The position numbers and the translations under genes were made by a program. DNA of 64,000 bases from Enterococcus sp. 9E7_DIV0242 (GTDB lineage: Bacteria; Bacillota; Bacilli; Lactobacillales; Enterococcaceae). Below the pieces are notes generated by a model that was not told the origin of the DNA, ran no database searches, and worked only from the letters and a program-made list of their open reading frames with translations. The stretch lies in the NCBI RefSeq assembly GCF_002140975.2, contig NZ_CP147247.1, positions 1,550,001 through 1,614,000 on the forward strand. The letters are read 5' to 3'. Shown in pieces: positions 18,414 to 27,098 of the stretch; position 1 is the stretch's first letter, and every line of letters begins with the position of its first letter.

Positions 18414-19427
18414 TCATTTATATGCAAAGACGATCAGGTTTGTTGCATCGTCAATACATGTCTGCAACGTAATTCGTTCACCACCGCCAGTACCGGTAAT
18501 CATATCCCAGAGACTGTTACCTGTACCGATTTCTGTGGCATAATCATCTACCTTGGTTATGCTGCTGACTGTGTAAGTTGTGGGGGTTCCGGCACCATCA
18601 GTAACAATAATTTGACTGCCTCCACCAACTCCAAAAATAGCACTGAAGATCCCAGGGTTATGGCCGATAAAATGAGAATTTAATCCATCATCGCCAGACT
18701 GTACAGCTGCACCACCCCATGTAGAAACCGTCCCATTGGGATTGCCATCAATGATACCCTGCCCTCCTGAACCACCATTTTGATAAGGAATAGCCATACC
18801 ATTGATATACATTACCATTGCTTGGTATGCTGGTGCACTAGGCTGTCCAGCAGTAGAATCACCAATCGTATTGGTCACAGTCGTTGGTTCATTGACATCA
18901 GGGGCCGCAGTTTCTACAACAGGAGTTTCTGCTACAGGCGCTACTTCTACAACAGTTGCTTCAGCAGCGATTGGTTCCTCTTCCACGACTGGTGTTTCCT
19001 GCACTGCAGGTTCTTCCTTCACATGCTCAGTTGCTTCGGCTTTCTTCTCTGCTTTTACTTTGACAATTGTGTATGTGCGCTCTGCCCAACCAATATTACC
19101 ACTGTTATCGGTAGCAGAATACCGTACGATTTGTTTCCCAGCAGTAGCTGTATCGATGCTTTTGTCTGCAACTACTCTTGCTGAAATATCTCCATCCTGG
19201 TCATCAACCGCTTTGACCTTCTCGAGTACATTTACTTTTTGACCAACAGTAACTGTCACATCTTTAACTGAAACGACAGGAGCAGTTTTGTCCTCTTTAC
19301 TTGTTTCGGTCGCTTTTTCCGTTGTATTTTCATCTGTTGACTGACTGCGAATTTCCGCAAATGTTGTTCCCCCAGCGACAGTTAATAAGGCAATAGCTAT
19401 GACGACTTTCAATACATTGGCTTTCAT
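18414..19427 (-). CDS. Secreted Ig-like / sortase-fold protein
   Basis: 337 residues. A signal peptide (first 24 residues, ending TTFAE) is followed by an acidic Thr/Glu linker, a DUF5011-type Ig-like domain (about 46-118, DKTAPVVSVKDVTVTVGQKV to YSATDNSGN), a Pro/Glu/Val-rich spacer (about 125-190) and a C-terminal domain (about 205-337) with sortase-like pattern: SHFIGHNPGIFSAI, with His252 or His256, and ITLQTC with Cys324. The Arg that normally follows in sortases is not visible in the ending DDATNLIVFAYK. There is no LPXTG or membrane anchor, so the mature protein would be released or loosely wall-bound. AGGAGGG precedes the ATG. It is divergent from the Mga-like gene at 19654. Function unknown. 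Confidence 0.75.
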   Translation of the reverse strand: MKANVLKVVIAIALLTVAGGTTFAEIRSQSTDENTTEKATETSKEDKTAPVVSVKDVTVTVGQKVNVLEKVKAVDDQDGDISARVVADKSIDTATAGKQIVRYSATDNSGNIGWAERTYTIVKVKAEKKAEATEHVKEEPAVQETPVVEEEPIAAEATVVEVAPVAETPVVETAAPDVNEPTTVTNTIGDSTAGQPSAPAYQAMVMYINGMAIPYQNGGSGGQGIIDGNPNGTVSTWGGAAVQSGDDGLNSHFIGHNPGIFSAIFGVGGGSQIIVTDGAGTPTTYTVSSITKVDDYATEIGTGNSLWDMITGTGGGERITLQTCIDDATNLIVFAYK

Positions 19428-19551
19428 GATAAATCCCTCCTGCTCAGTGATGAGATTTATACTTATCGATGAATGAAAACCCGTTTGCTTTCTACACTGC
19501 CATCATATATCTAATCGTTTGAAACAACTAACGATTAGACTGCTATATCTA

Positions 19552-19580
19552 TTAATTTTTATGAAAAAACATGGTATAAT
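19552..19580 (+). promoter_or_regulatory. Promoter of the first Mga-like gene
   Basis: TTAATT and TATAAT (19575-19580) with a 17-base spacer, 73 bases before the start codon. The sequence around the -10, ATGGTATAATCCTTG, is nearly identical to that of the second Mga-like gene. Confidence 0.55.
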
Positions 19581-19653
19581 CCTTGTTGTAACAGGATTAT
19601 TTCAAAATCTTCTTAATCATGAGAACATTTTGAAACTAGGGGAGAATAAAACA

Positions 19654-21165
19654 ATGGAACAACTTATCACAACAGAAATGACCAGAAAAATTCTATTATT
19701 GAATCTTTTATATGGTGCTGATGATTGGTTGACGACCGAAAAAATTTCAGCACGACTTCATTGTTCAACCAAGACAGTCATTGCTGATTGCCGGTATATC
19801 GAGGAACATTGGCCCGATCAGCTAACCATAGAAACCTCAAAAAAGAACGGCATCAAGTTAACCATATCTACTTACCATTCTATCCATGATATTTATGTCG
19901 ATATCATTAAAAGCTCAGCCTCATTTACACTTATGGAAACAATCTTTTTTCATCCAGGAGAAAGCTCTGAGGAAATGGCAAATAGGGTTTTTCTCAGCAG
20001 CTCTTCACTCTATCGCTTATCGAGAAAATTAAATAAATCGTTGAAGGAACGCCATTTATCAATCGAGAGTAATCCCTTCCTTTTTTCAGGAACAAGCGAA
20101 AGGCAAATTCGCTATTTCTTTACTTCCTATTTTGTTGAAGTATATGGTGTCCATAAATGGCCCTTTCATTTTGACAAGGTGGCTCTACTCAATCTGGCGA
20201 AAAAATTCAATGCAGATTTCCAGCTCTATCTTAGTGATTTCCGCATTATTCGAATGGCTTTCTCTATTGCCGTGACATTAACTAGAATCCATCAGGGCTT
20301 CACTACACAAAAGGAAATGACTAATGACGACCAGCTAGTCGAGAAGCTGTCTCAGTGCATGATGGAAAGCTATCACGAAGAGTTGCTGGCTCTGGTGAAG
20401 GACTTGGATTTTCCCACCCATTCTGAGTGGCAAAAGGACTTTTGTTATAGCGTTTTTTGGTGGATATTTGGCAAAGATGAAGAAACAGAAGAAAAGACAG
20501 AACTGTTAGCTGAACAACTGATTCAAGGGGTAAATAAAGAATTGAATACCTCAATCGATGACATTAGTCGTAAAAAAATCAATCAAATCATTCGAAATCT
20601 CTATTGTTACCACCAAATCTATCCTTACAAAAAACATATTATCTATTCCCGTTTTTTCTACTCGGGGAAATCAATCAAACAAAATTTTATCCTTTTTTCG
20701 ACCCGCATTTCAAAGATACTAACAGAACACGAAACCAGTGACGGACTCCCTTGGAATACATTCTATTTAAATGAAGTGCTTCATGACTTCATGCTCTATT
20801 GGGAGGACTTACCAACACAGTTATTCAATAACCGTGGAAAAGTTTCTATTGCTGTCCTAAGCGATCTCGGAAAAGAACATGCTGAAGTGATGGGGACGAT
20901 TTTGAAGATGAATTTTCTGAATAATGTCAGCGTGACGACACAAAACACCTCACTCTTCGACCCACCAAAGCAACAGGTCGCGAGCAAACGCGACCTGTAT
21001 GTTAGTAACCATCATATAGAACACGTTTCACAGGAGAAAGTAGTCGTGGTTGAGGATATCCTTTCATCAAAAAATATTGTTGATTTAAGAAAGATCATCG
21101 AACAGAATCAGCTGTTCGCATTTGCTGCAAAAAAGAAGGCAGCAGCTTCCACGAAACATCTGTAA
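19654..21165 (+). CDS. Mga-like transcriptional regulator, first copy
   Basis: 503 residues. N-terminal Mga-type helix-turn-helix (MEQLITTEMTRKILLLNLLYGADDWLT then EKISARLHCSTKTVIADCRYIEEHW), a second HTH-like region around SSSSLYRLSRKLNKSL (about 120-150), a central PRD-like part, and a C-terminal EIIB-like fold (GKVSIAVLSDLGKEHAEVMGTIL ... VVVVEDILSSKNIVDLRKII). A longer frame starts at 19519, but AGGGGAG lies eight bases before the ATG at 19654 and this start aligns with the neighbouring paralogue. Mga proteins of streptococci control surface and virulence genes in response to sugar status; the divergent secreted protein is the obvious target (inference). Confidence 0.88.
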   Translation: MEQLITTEMTRKILLLNLLYGADDWLTTEKISARLHCSTKTVIADCRYIEEHWPDQLTIETSKKNGIKLTISTYHSIHDIYVDIIKSSASFTLMETIFFHPGESSEEMANRVFLSSSSLYRLSRKLNKSLKERHLSIESNPFLFSGTSERQIRYFFTSYFVEVYGVHKWPFHFDKVALLNLAKKFNADFQLYLSDFRIIRMAFSIAVTLTRIHQGFTTQKEMTNDDQLVEKLSQCMMESYHEELLALVKDLDFPTHSEWQKDFCYSVFWWIFGKDEETEEKTELLAEQLIQGVNKELNTSIDDISRKKINQIIRNLYCYHQIYPYKKHIIYSRFFYSGKSIKQNFILFSTRISKILTEHETSDGLPWNTFYLNEVLHDFMLYWEDLPTQLFNNRGKVSIAVLSDLGKEHAEVMGTILKMNFLNNVSVTTQNTSLFDPPKQQVASKRDLYVSNHHIEHVSQEKVVVVEDILSSKNIVDLRKIIEQNQLFAFAAKKKAAASTKHL

Positions 21166-21174
21166 AACAAAAAA

Positions 21175-21225
21175 TAGGCTTGAAGCACGATCCAAAAAGG
21201 AAGTACTTCAAGCCTAACTATTTAC
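21175..21225 (+). terminator. Terminator-like hairpin after the first Mga-like gene
   Basis: AGGCTTGAAGCAC pairs with GTACTTCAAGCCT, with flanking AAATAG / CTATTT extending the stem. The tail is only moderately T-rich. Confidence 0.6.
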
Positions 21226-21550
21226 GTAAATTTTTGGGGAAAATCTACATACTCTTATTAACCATTTCAATGGTAATTATTTATATACAATGACCACTCA
21301 CTCTTATAAGTGTCATTGATACATACAGCTTTTCTTTGTCTGTACCCGCGAAGCACAGAGCAAATGATTCTCGCAGGTGAGCTCCTGCTGCGAAAACAAT
21401 GCAGTACTACTTTTTGAATCATTGATGCTTAATTGTAGAAAGAATACACAAACGGCTGGTTTTGTCGAACATCGATAATTCTAAATCTGCTTTTGTTTAC
21501 ACTGTTATGATATCCTGTTTTATTGAAAACAACCAGTATTTATTTTAGAA
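21226..21550. other. Intergenic stretch between the Mga-like genes
   Basis: About 325 bases. Besides the motif at 21231-21249 it holds two small hairpins, TGAC(...)GTCA near 21290-21315 and TCGCAGGTGAGCTCCTGCTGCGA near 21372-21396. No gene seen. The remainder, up to 21657, is the promoter and leader of the second Mga-like gene. Confidence 0.5.
21231..21249 (+). repeat. Copy 2 of the short motif repeated near the Mga genes
   Basis: TTTTTGGGGAAAATCTACA, preceded by AAGCCTAACTA; matches the copy at 18330-18346. Confidence 0.5.
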
Positions 21551-21556
21551 AAAAAG

Positions 21557-21585
21557 TTAAAATCAAGCGAAAAAAATGATATAAT
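21557..21585 (+). promoter_or_regulatory. Promoter of the second Mga-like gene
   Basis: TTAAAA and TATAAT (21580-21585), spacer 17, in the context ATGATATAATCCTTG shared with the first Mga-like gene. Confidence 0.55.
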
Positions 21586-21657
21586 CCTTGATATAAATGA
21601 ATTATTTCTATTTTTTCATTTGATAAGAACTTTTTGAAATGAGGAGGAAAAGTGACT

Positions 21658-23163
21658 ATGGAACGACTGCTTTCTACTAAAATAGCTCGAAGAATCTTGT
21701 TATTGAATTGGCTCTATGGCGCAGAAGATTGGATCACAGCTGAGAGACTAGCCACTAAACTTCGTTGCTCTGTAAAAACAGTGTTCAAAGATTGTGACTA
21801 TTTGGAATCACATTGGGAAGATCACTTGACAATCGATGTCTCAAAGAAAAAAGGACTGAAAATGTCTCTTTCTTCTAATCACTCTGTTCATGATATTTAT
21901 GCAGATATCCTCAAAGGTTCAGATGCGTTTACATTATTGGAAGCCGTTTTTTTTCATCCTGGTGAAGATTCAGAAGCCTTAGAAAAAAGATGCTATATGA
22001 GCAGCTCCACACTCTATCGTCTCTATCGAAAAATAAACATCCCTTTAAAAGAACGAAGCCTGAAACTTGAAAGAAACCCTTTCGCCCTATCAGGAAATAG
22101 CGAACAGGACATTCGTTATTTCTTCTCTTATTATTTCGTAGAAGTATATGGCGTTCATCGTTGGCCCTTTAAACTAGAAAAAGAAAAAATTCTTAATATT
22201 GTCCAAAAATTAAACAATGATTTCCAACTTTATCTCAGTGATATTCGTGTTATCCATCTGGCCTTTTCCATAGCCGTATCACTTACCAGGATCGAGCAAG
22301 GTTATATGAGTCAGTATGAATCACCAGACACAACTGTGTTCCGAACAAGTGCCGGAGCTGTTACTTCTATGGAATATAGAAATGAACTTTCTCCCTTTAT
22401 TGATGATTTGGCTCTCTCTTTGCCTGAAGATTGGTATGAGGATTTTAGTCAGACTGTCTTCTGGTGGCTTCCTTGCCGGAAAACAGATGAAGGAAAACAA
22501 GTGCTTCACGCTGTAGAATTTCTCATTAGTGAAATACAATCAAGCTTGAACCTATCCATAGACGCACAAAGTCACGAAAAAATAACTAAGGTTATCCAAA
22601 ATATTTATTGCCTTCACCAGATGTATCCTTATAAAAAGCATATCATCTACTCGCGCTTCTTCTATTCCGGGAAATCAATCAAACAGAATTTCATCCTGTT
22701 TTCGGCCTTCACTTCCAAGGCTTTAGGACAGCTGGAAAAAGAAAGCGGTTTTCCTTGGAAAAGTATGTATTTGAATGAGATCCTTCATTGTCTGATGTTG
22801 TATTGGCAGGAATTACCGGCACAGCTTTTCAAACGTAGGGGGAAGGTCTCTATCACTGTTTTGAGTGATCTAGGGAAAGAACACGCTGAAGTGATGAGCT
22901 CAATCATAAAAATGGTTTTTACAAATAATGTGGTTGTTACAACACAGCACGCCTCACTCTTAAATACCCTGAGCAAAAATTCGGTTGAAAAGAGCGATCT
23001 TTATGTCACCAATCATCGTATTCAATACTTGGCAGGTGAGCGAGTTGTGGTTGTCGAAGATATCTTGTCACAAAGAAATATTATTGAACTGCGAAAAATC
23101 ATAGAGCAAAATCAATTGCGTGCATTTAGACGAGCAAAAAGACAAGCAATGATCTCTAATTAG
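21658..23163 (+). CDS. Mga-like transcriptional regulator, second copy
   Basis: 501 residues, a clear paralogue of the upstream regulator: the start MERLLSTKIARRILLLNWLYGAEDW, the strongly conserved middle PYKKHIIYSRFFYSGKSIKQ and the EIIB-like end VSITVLSDLGKEHAEVMSSI line up along the whole length. A GTG six bases upstream (21652) is also in frame and AGGAGG lies four bases before it; alignment with the paralogue favours the ATG at 21658. The pair looks like an old tandem duplication that kept its promoter core. It ends inside its own terminator. Target genes are unknown. Confidence 0.87.
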   Translation: MERLLSTKIARRILLLNWLYGAEDWITAERLATKLRCSVKTVFKDCDYLESHWEDHLTIDVSKKKGLKMSLSSNHSVHDIYADILKGSDAFTLLEAVFFHPGEDSEALEKRCYMSSSTLYRLYRKINIPLKERSLKLERNPFALSGNSEQDIRYFFSYYFVEVYGVHRWPFKLEKEKILNIVQKLNNDFQLYLSDIRVIHLAFSIAVSLTRIEQGYMSQYESPDTTVFRTSAGAVTSMEYRNELSPFIDDLALSLPEDWYEDFSQTVFWWLPCRKTDEGKQVLHAVEFLISEIQSSLNLSIDAQSHEKITKVIQNIYCLHQMYPYKKHIIYSRFFYSGKSIKQNFILFSAFTSKALGQLEKESGFPWKSMYLNEILHCLMLYWQELPAQLFKRRGKVSITVLSDLGKEHAEVMSSIIKMVFTNNVVVTTQHASLLNTLSKNSVEKSDLYVTNHRIQYLAGERVVVVEDILSQRNIIELRKIIEQNQLRAFRRAKRQAMISN

Positions 23164-23193
23164 CGTTGGAGATCATTGCTTGTCTTCTTTTTA
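23139..23193 (+). terminator. Terminator of the second Mga-like gene
   Basis: AAGACAAGCAATGATCTC (23139-23156, inside the coding end) pairs perfectly with GAGATCATTGCTTGTCTT (23169-23186), followed by CTTTTT. Confidence 0.93.
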
Positions 23194-23328
23194 TGCGTAT
23201 TTCTATAGCTATTTCAAAAACTATTATTTCCTCAATTTAACGAACGAAAAACTATTTCTCCATTTTTCCGGAAAACAAGTTGACAGTCTACACTTGATAC
23301 GATATCCTATAACTTGTGTTAGAAGAAT

Positions 23329-23401
23329 GCCGCCTTAGCTCAGTTGGTAGAGCGCAGCCATGGTAAGGCTGAGGTCGACGGTTCAAGCCCGTCAGGTGGC
23401 T
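23329..23401 (+). tRNA. tRNA-Thr (GGT)
   Basis: 73 bases. Acceptor GCCGCCT pairs with AGGTGGC (one G-U), D-arm with AGTTGGTAGA, anticodon stem CAGCC/GGCTG with loop ATGGTAA giving anticodon GGT, T-arm GACGGTTCAAGCCCGTC. CCA is not encoded. A terminator follows at once. Confidence 0.96.
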
Positions 23402-23407
23402 TACTAT

Positions 23408-23450
23408 AAAACGCTGAAACCTTTTTATATCAAGGGTTTCAGCGTTTTTT
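23408..23450 (+). terminator. Terminator of tRNA-Thr
   Basis: AACGCTGAAACC pairs with GGTTTCAGCGTT, followed by TTTTT. The A-run on the left makes it usable for the convergent rpoN transcript too. Confidence 0.92.
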
Positions 23451-23544
23451 CATTTGTCTTTCCACGAAATTTTCATAGGCCAAAGAAGTGAAAAAGCTTT
23501 TAACTAGAAGATATAACACTCAGACTATTTAAGTATGAAATATC

Positions 23545-24873
23545 TCAGTCATATCTCTTTCGTTTAGAGGATGATGGAATATTCATTGCCTCCCGATATT
23601 TCGCAACCGTTCTTCGAGCAATTTCTATGTTGTTTTCCTTTAGTCTTTCCACTAATTTTTGGTCAGATATTGGTTTTGCTTTATTCTCCTGATCAATCAT
23701 TTCCTGGATCAGCTTCTTTACATTACTAACCGATGTATCTTCTCCTTCATTATCTGAACTGGCTAAGCCTTGGGAGAAAAAGGACCGAAGCTCAAATGAA
23801 CCAAACTCCGTTTCTAAATATTTTCCATTGACAGTTCTACTAACTGTCGACTCGTGGATGTCTAATTTTTGAGCAATTTCCTTTAAAGTCATTGGTTTCA
23901 ATGGACGCTCAGGCTTCAAAAAGAACTCTTGTTGCCGCTCAACAATTTCTGTTCCTACTCTTAAAATCGTATCGCCACGTTGAACAATGGTTTTTTGTAG
24001 CCATTCAAATTCCTTTTTCTTTTCTGAAATATATTCCTGAACTTCTAAGTCTTCTGTCTTTTCCATCTTACTGAAATAGGCCTGCTGAAAACGAATCGTC
24101 GGTATTCCCTCTCTATTCGAAATAACAGTTGGATGCCCATCTACGACCTTCACTTTTAAATCCGGTCGAACATACAGACCTGCTGTTGAGCCAAATATAC
24201 TTCCCGGTGAAGGAGTCAATGTTTGAACATAGTCAAACACTTCCTGCACATCTGACAGCTCAATATCAAATTTTTTGCTGATTACTGCCCATTTTCGATT
24301 GGCAAAGGCTTCAAACTCTTCCTCGATAATAATATAAGCCAGTACAGGTGATCGGTCATCTCGCTCGATTTGAAGCAAAAGACATTCCCTCAAATCTCTG
24401 GCCCCTACCCCTGCCGGATCAAGCTGTTGCAGTAAGACCAGCGCATCTAAAATTTGAATTGAATCTGCTCCGGTCTGTTCTGCTGCCTGCTCTAAAGAAA
24501 TCGTCAGATAGCCATTCAAATCAATAAACTCGGCTAAAAAAAGGACGAGTTTTCGTAAGAATGTATCTCGATAGTTTAAATGAATCTGATCGATTATATA
24601 CTCGAATAATGAAAGTGGACTATCTGGAATCTGATTCATCAAATTGGATTCTTTTTCGTTCGTATATTGTCCGGACGAAGTACCAGAGTATGTATAGTCG
24701 GTTACATTTGTCTGTAACTCAATCAATGGATTCTCCAGTGCTTTATTCTCAATAAATGCCTGAAGTTCCTCAGTATTGTATTGCAGTACCTGTATCGATT
24801 GTTGCAGCTGTTGTGTCATGGCAAGTTTCTGTATTTGCTTTTGCTGTTGAGAAAAGTGCTGCTCAAATTTCAT
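23545..24873 (-). CDS. rpoN: RNA polymerase sigma-54 factor
   Basis: Alternative sigma factor for -24/-12 promoters, in enterococci mostly PTS operons with LevR-type activators. 442 residues: Gln/Leu-rich region I (MKFEQHFSQQQKQIQKLAMTQQLQQSIQVLQYNTEEL), the core-binding and DNA-binding central part with HESTVSRTVNGKYLETEFGSFELRSFFS, and the RpoN box ARRTVAKYRE near the C-terminus. A longer frame from a GTG at 24957 would overlap the tRNA-Arg gene; the ATG at 24873 has GGGAG upstream and is the family start. No LevR-type activator or -24/-12 promoter was noticed in the window. Confidence 0.96.
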   Translation of the reverse strand: MKFEQHFSQQQKQIQKLAMTQQLQQSIQVLQYNTEELQAFIENKALENPLIELQTNVTDYTYSGTSSGQYTNEKESNLMNQIPDSPLSLFEYIIDQIHLNYRDTFLRKLVLFLAEFIDLNGYLTISLEQAAEQTGADSIQILDALVLLQQLDPAGVGARDLRECLLLQIERDDRSPVLAYIIIEEEFEAFANRKWAVISKKFDIELSDVQEVFDYVQTLTPSPGSIFGSTAGLYVRPDLKVKVVDGHPTVISNREGIPTIRFQQAYFSKMEKTEDLEVQEYISEKKKEFEWLQKTIVQRGDTILRVGTEIVERQQEFFLKPERPLKPMTLKEIAQKLDIHESTVSRTVNGKYLETEFGSFELRSFFSQGLASSDNEGEDTSVSNVKKLIQEMIDQENKAKPISDQKLVERLKENNIEIARRTVAKYREAMNIPSSSKRKRYD

Positions 24874-24932
24874 AAATTTCACTCTCCCACTTGTTTTTTT
24901 TCGTAATATCCGATAAACTAGTATTCGTGCTT

Positions 24933-25004
24933 GCGCCCTTAGTGTAGTGGATATCACGTAAGATTCCGGTTCTTGAGACGGGGGTTCGATTCCCTCAGGG
25001 CGCG
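24933..25004 (+). tRNA. tRNA-Arg (CCG)
   Basis: 72 bases. Acceptor GCGCCCT / AGGGCGC, anticodon stem TAAGA / TCTTG, loop TTCCGGT giving anticodon CCG, T-arm GGGGGTTCGATTCCCTC. CCA is not encoded. Divergent from rpoN, about 60 bases from its start. Confidence 0.94.
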
Positions 25005-25022
25005 TAACTTAATAGCTCATTT

Positions 25023-25057
25023 AGAAAATCTTGTTTCTCAAAGATTTTCTTTTTTTG
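25023..25057 (+). terminator. Terminator of tRNA-Arg
   Basis: AGAAAATCTT (25023-25032) pairs with AAGATTTTCT (25041-25050), then TTTTTTT. Confidence 0.93.
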
Positions 25058-25472
25058 TGCTATTTTACATCAAGCGATACCAAGCTTCTCATTTATTCAT
25101 TGTATCACAAATTTAATTGCCAGAACGTAACGATAAGGCTTGTTCCGCTCAACTTTTACCTTCTTATTTCAAAAATTCAATCATTTTTTTCGGTTCACTG
25201 CACACTTTTCTTCCATTCCTTCAAGCATAGCCAAGATAGTATTTTTTTACCGAAAGAACATCAGCTAATTGCTCGTTTCTAACAAAAAAATAGAGCTGAG
25301 ACATTCGTATGTCACAACTCCTTAAACTCTAAAAAACAGTGGGACAGAAGCAGAAATTTCTTTTGCTGCCTGCACATTTTAGAGCTTACAAGTACGACGA
25401 ATAATCGCAAAAGCAACACCCTTTTATTGCTTGAAGCATATATTTCTGTTCCAACCTCATTCATACTGCTGT
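25058..25472. other. Intergenic stretch with two hairpin elements of the GGGACAG type
   Basis: 415 bases between tRNA-Arg and the convergent TPR gene. A plus-strand frame at 25031-25282 has no protein-like features. The right part (about 25338-25457) is an imperfect palindrome with GGGACAGAAGCAGAAAT on one side and ATTTCTGTTCCAACCTC on the other, the type also seen at 31990-32043. The left hairpin is listed separately. Confidence 0.5.
25285..25321 (-). terminator. Terminator downstream of the TPR gene
   Basis: On the minus strand GAGTTGTGACAT, loop, ATGTCTCAGCTC, then ATTTTTTT. One mismatch in the stem. It lies about 150 bases after the stop, beyond the larger palindrome at 25338-25457. Confidence 0.75.
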
Positions 25473-26441
25473 TTATATCGTCAAGCTGGCTAATTCAAAG
25501 CGGATCTTATATTGCAGTTCTTGAACGCTGCTCGCCTCTTCAGTAGTCAACTCATTTCTGTATTTTCTTGCTGCTTCGTCACTGTAGGAAGCAATATAGC
25601 ACATCGCCCATAGCTTCGGTTCTTCGATCAAACGATCAGAAAACGGATAAATCAATGCAAAGTGGATGCGAATCTCCTCCAGCAAATCCAAATACAGAAT
25701 ATGATTGTTATGCATTAATTCTTTTTCTAAATATAAAACGATTCGCTGATAGGAAGAGGTTTCCAACGGTCGAGCCAAAGTCGCTGGAACGACAGTATAT
25801 AGCTGATTGTCTCTCCACAAAAATTCAACATTCTTTTTATAGTGTAGGCGAGACAACTCTTCAAGAACTCGCGAACGGACAAGATTATGGATTTTTGAAT
25901 CTACGAGAATCTCTTTAGCTATCTCATAGAATTCTTCCTGCGGCAATTGAGCAGATTTTCTAATAATGGACAGTTGTTGATAGTAATCACAACGATTTAA
26001 CCCCTTAAGCTCTTTCTTCAGCGCTTCAATTCTTTTCACTTCAAATTGTTGATACAGCAACTCCGATTGACGCACTTTCTTTTTCACGCCAACTAACGCC
26101 CTCATCTCACCACTATTTTCCATTAAAATCCGCTCATTGATAATCCCATGGGCAGATAGAAATTGGTAATTAAGGATCAATACCTGAATGTACGTCTCCA
26201 TATACTCGATGCAGGAAAGGTATTGTTTCTTCATTTCTTCTGCAAGTGTCAAGGCTTCTTGATTCTCCCCAATCGCTATGTAGGTGTTTACCATTAAATA
26301 ATTTAACGGGAACTCCTGGCGTATGGCGTATGCTTCCTCATAATATGAAATAGCTTCTTGCATGTTTTTCTGAGCCGCCGCTTCTTTTCCGAGCTCAATA
26401 AACCGATCATAATTTTTAGGAAATTGTACTTTATTGTCCAT
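25473..26441 (-). CDS. TPR-repeat protein of unknown function
   Basis: 322-residue cytoplasmic protein. Two to three tetratricopeptide-like helix pairs are visible in the N-terminal third (NYDRFIELGKEAAAQKNMQEAISYYEEAYAIRQEFPLNY then LMVNTYIAIGENQEALTLAEEMKKQY); the rest is alpha-helical without recognised motif. The start ATG at 26441 follows GAAGGGTGG; a GTG four codons earlier is possible. No signal peptide or membrane segment. It stands alone on the minus strand. TPR proteins act as scaffolds; the partner is unknown. Confidence 0.75.
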   Translation of the reverse strand: MDNKVQFPKNYDRFIELGKEAAAQKNMQEAISYYEEAYAIRQEFPLNYLMVNTYIAIGENQEALTLAEEMKKQYLSCIEYMETYIQVLILNYQFLSAHGIINERILMENSGEMRALVGVKKKVRQSELLYQQFEVKRIEALKKELKGLNRCDYYQQLSIIRKSAQLPQEEFYEIAKEILVDSKIHNLVRSRVLEELSRLHYKKNVEFLWRDNQLYTVVPATLARPLETSSYQRIVLYLEKELMHNNHILYLDLLEEIRIHFALIYPFSDRLIEEPKLWAMCYIASYSDEAARKYRNELTTEEASSVQELQYKIRFELASLTI

Positions 26442-26568
26442 CAGAGATGCCACCCTTCTAAAAACCCTTACGATTTATCTATTAAGTAAATAATAACAAA
26501 AAAAGAAAACAGTGTACACCACAAAAAGATGGAAATTCATGCGATTTAGAAGCCTTTTCTTTTATTTC

Positions 26569-26859
26569 TCAATAAAGATTTCTTAAAATGATTGCGGTTT
26601 CTTCTACTCCGCTGGCATTCATCTTTTCAGCCTTTTCTGCTAAAGAAAATCCTGTATATAATTCTTTGGTCAATTCATCTTCTACTTTAAACTCTTTGAC
26701 TGTTTCAACATGGATAGATTCCGGCTCTAATTCTTGTACACTATCCCAACCGGTATCAATAAATATCTTTGTATTTTCAGAAACCTGACGATTATTTTCT
26801 AAGTCAGAAATGATTTTTTTCAGTTCGCCGAATGTCATTGCTCTTACTTGATGTTCCAT
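26569..26859 (-). CDS. Small hypothetical protein
   Basis: 96 residues, acidic, no signal peptide or membrane segment. Begins MEHQVRAMTFGELKKIISDLENNRQ; the central TKIFIDTGWDSVQELEPESIHVETV looks like a small beta-rich fold. GGGGGAC precedes the ATG, supporting translation. I do not recognise a family. It lies between the TPR gene and glmS on the same strand, 115 bases from the former. Confidence 0.65.
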   Translation of the reverse strand: MEHQVRAMTFGELKKIISDLENNRQVSENTKIFIDTGWDSVQELEPESIHVETVKEFKVEDELTKELYTGFSLAEKAEKMNASGVEETAIILRNLY

Positions 26860-27004
26860 TGAATGTCCCCCTGTATTTGTTCAAGTGATGCCTTTGATTC
26901 TATCATATTCAGCCACAAATAGATAGACACGACAGGATTTATTGGCCTTCATTGCTGTGAAGAAACTTGATCAATTTCATGGCCCTAAAGCCGGTTTAAT
27001 AATG

Positions 27005-27037
27005 AAGAAGGAGATTCACAAAAAACGTGAATCTCCC
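27005..27037 (-). terminator. Terminator of glmS
   Basis: GGAGATTCAC (27010-27019) pairs with GTGAATCTCC (27027-27036); on the minus strand the tail is CTTCTTCATT, so only moderately T-rich. Confidence 0.65.
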
Positions 27038-27098
27038 CATCCTGTTAGAAGAAAGCAACATATATTTCGCTAGCAAAATTATCTGACCTGCAGTCCTG

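Noticed and set aside
24874..24957. N-terminal extension of rpoN by a GTG start
   Set aside because: Would overlap the tRNA-Arg gene; the ATG at 24873 has a ribosome binding site and matches the family start.
25031..25282. 83-codon plus-strand frame after tRNA-Arg
   Set aside because: Begins inside the tRNA terminator and is rich in Phe, Leu and Ser as expected for translated AT-rich DNA.
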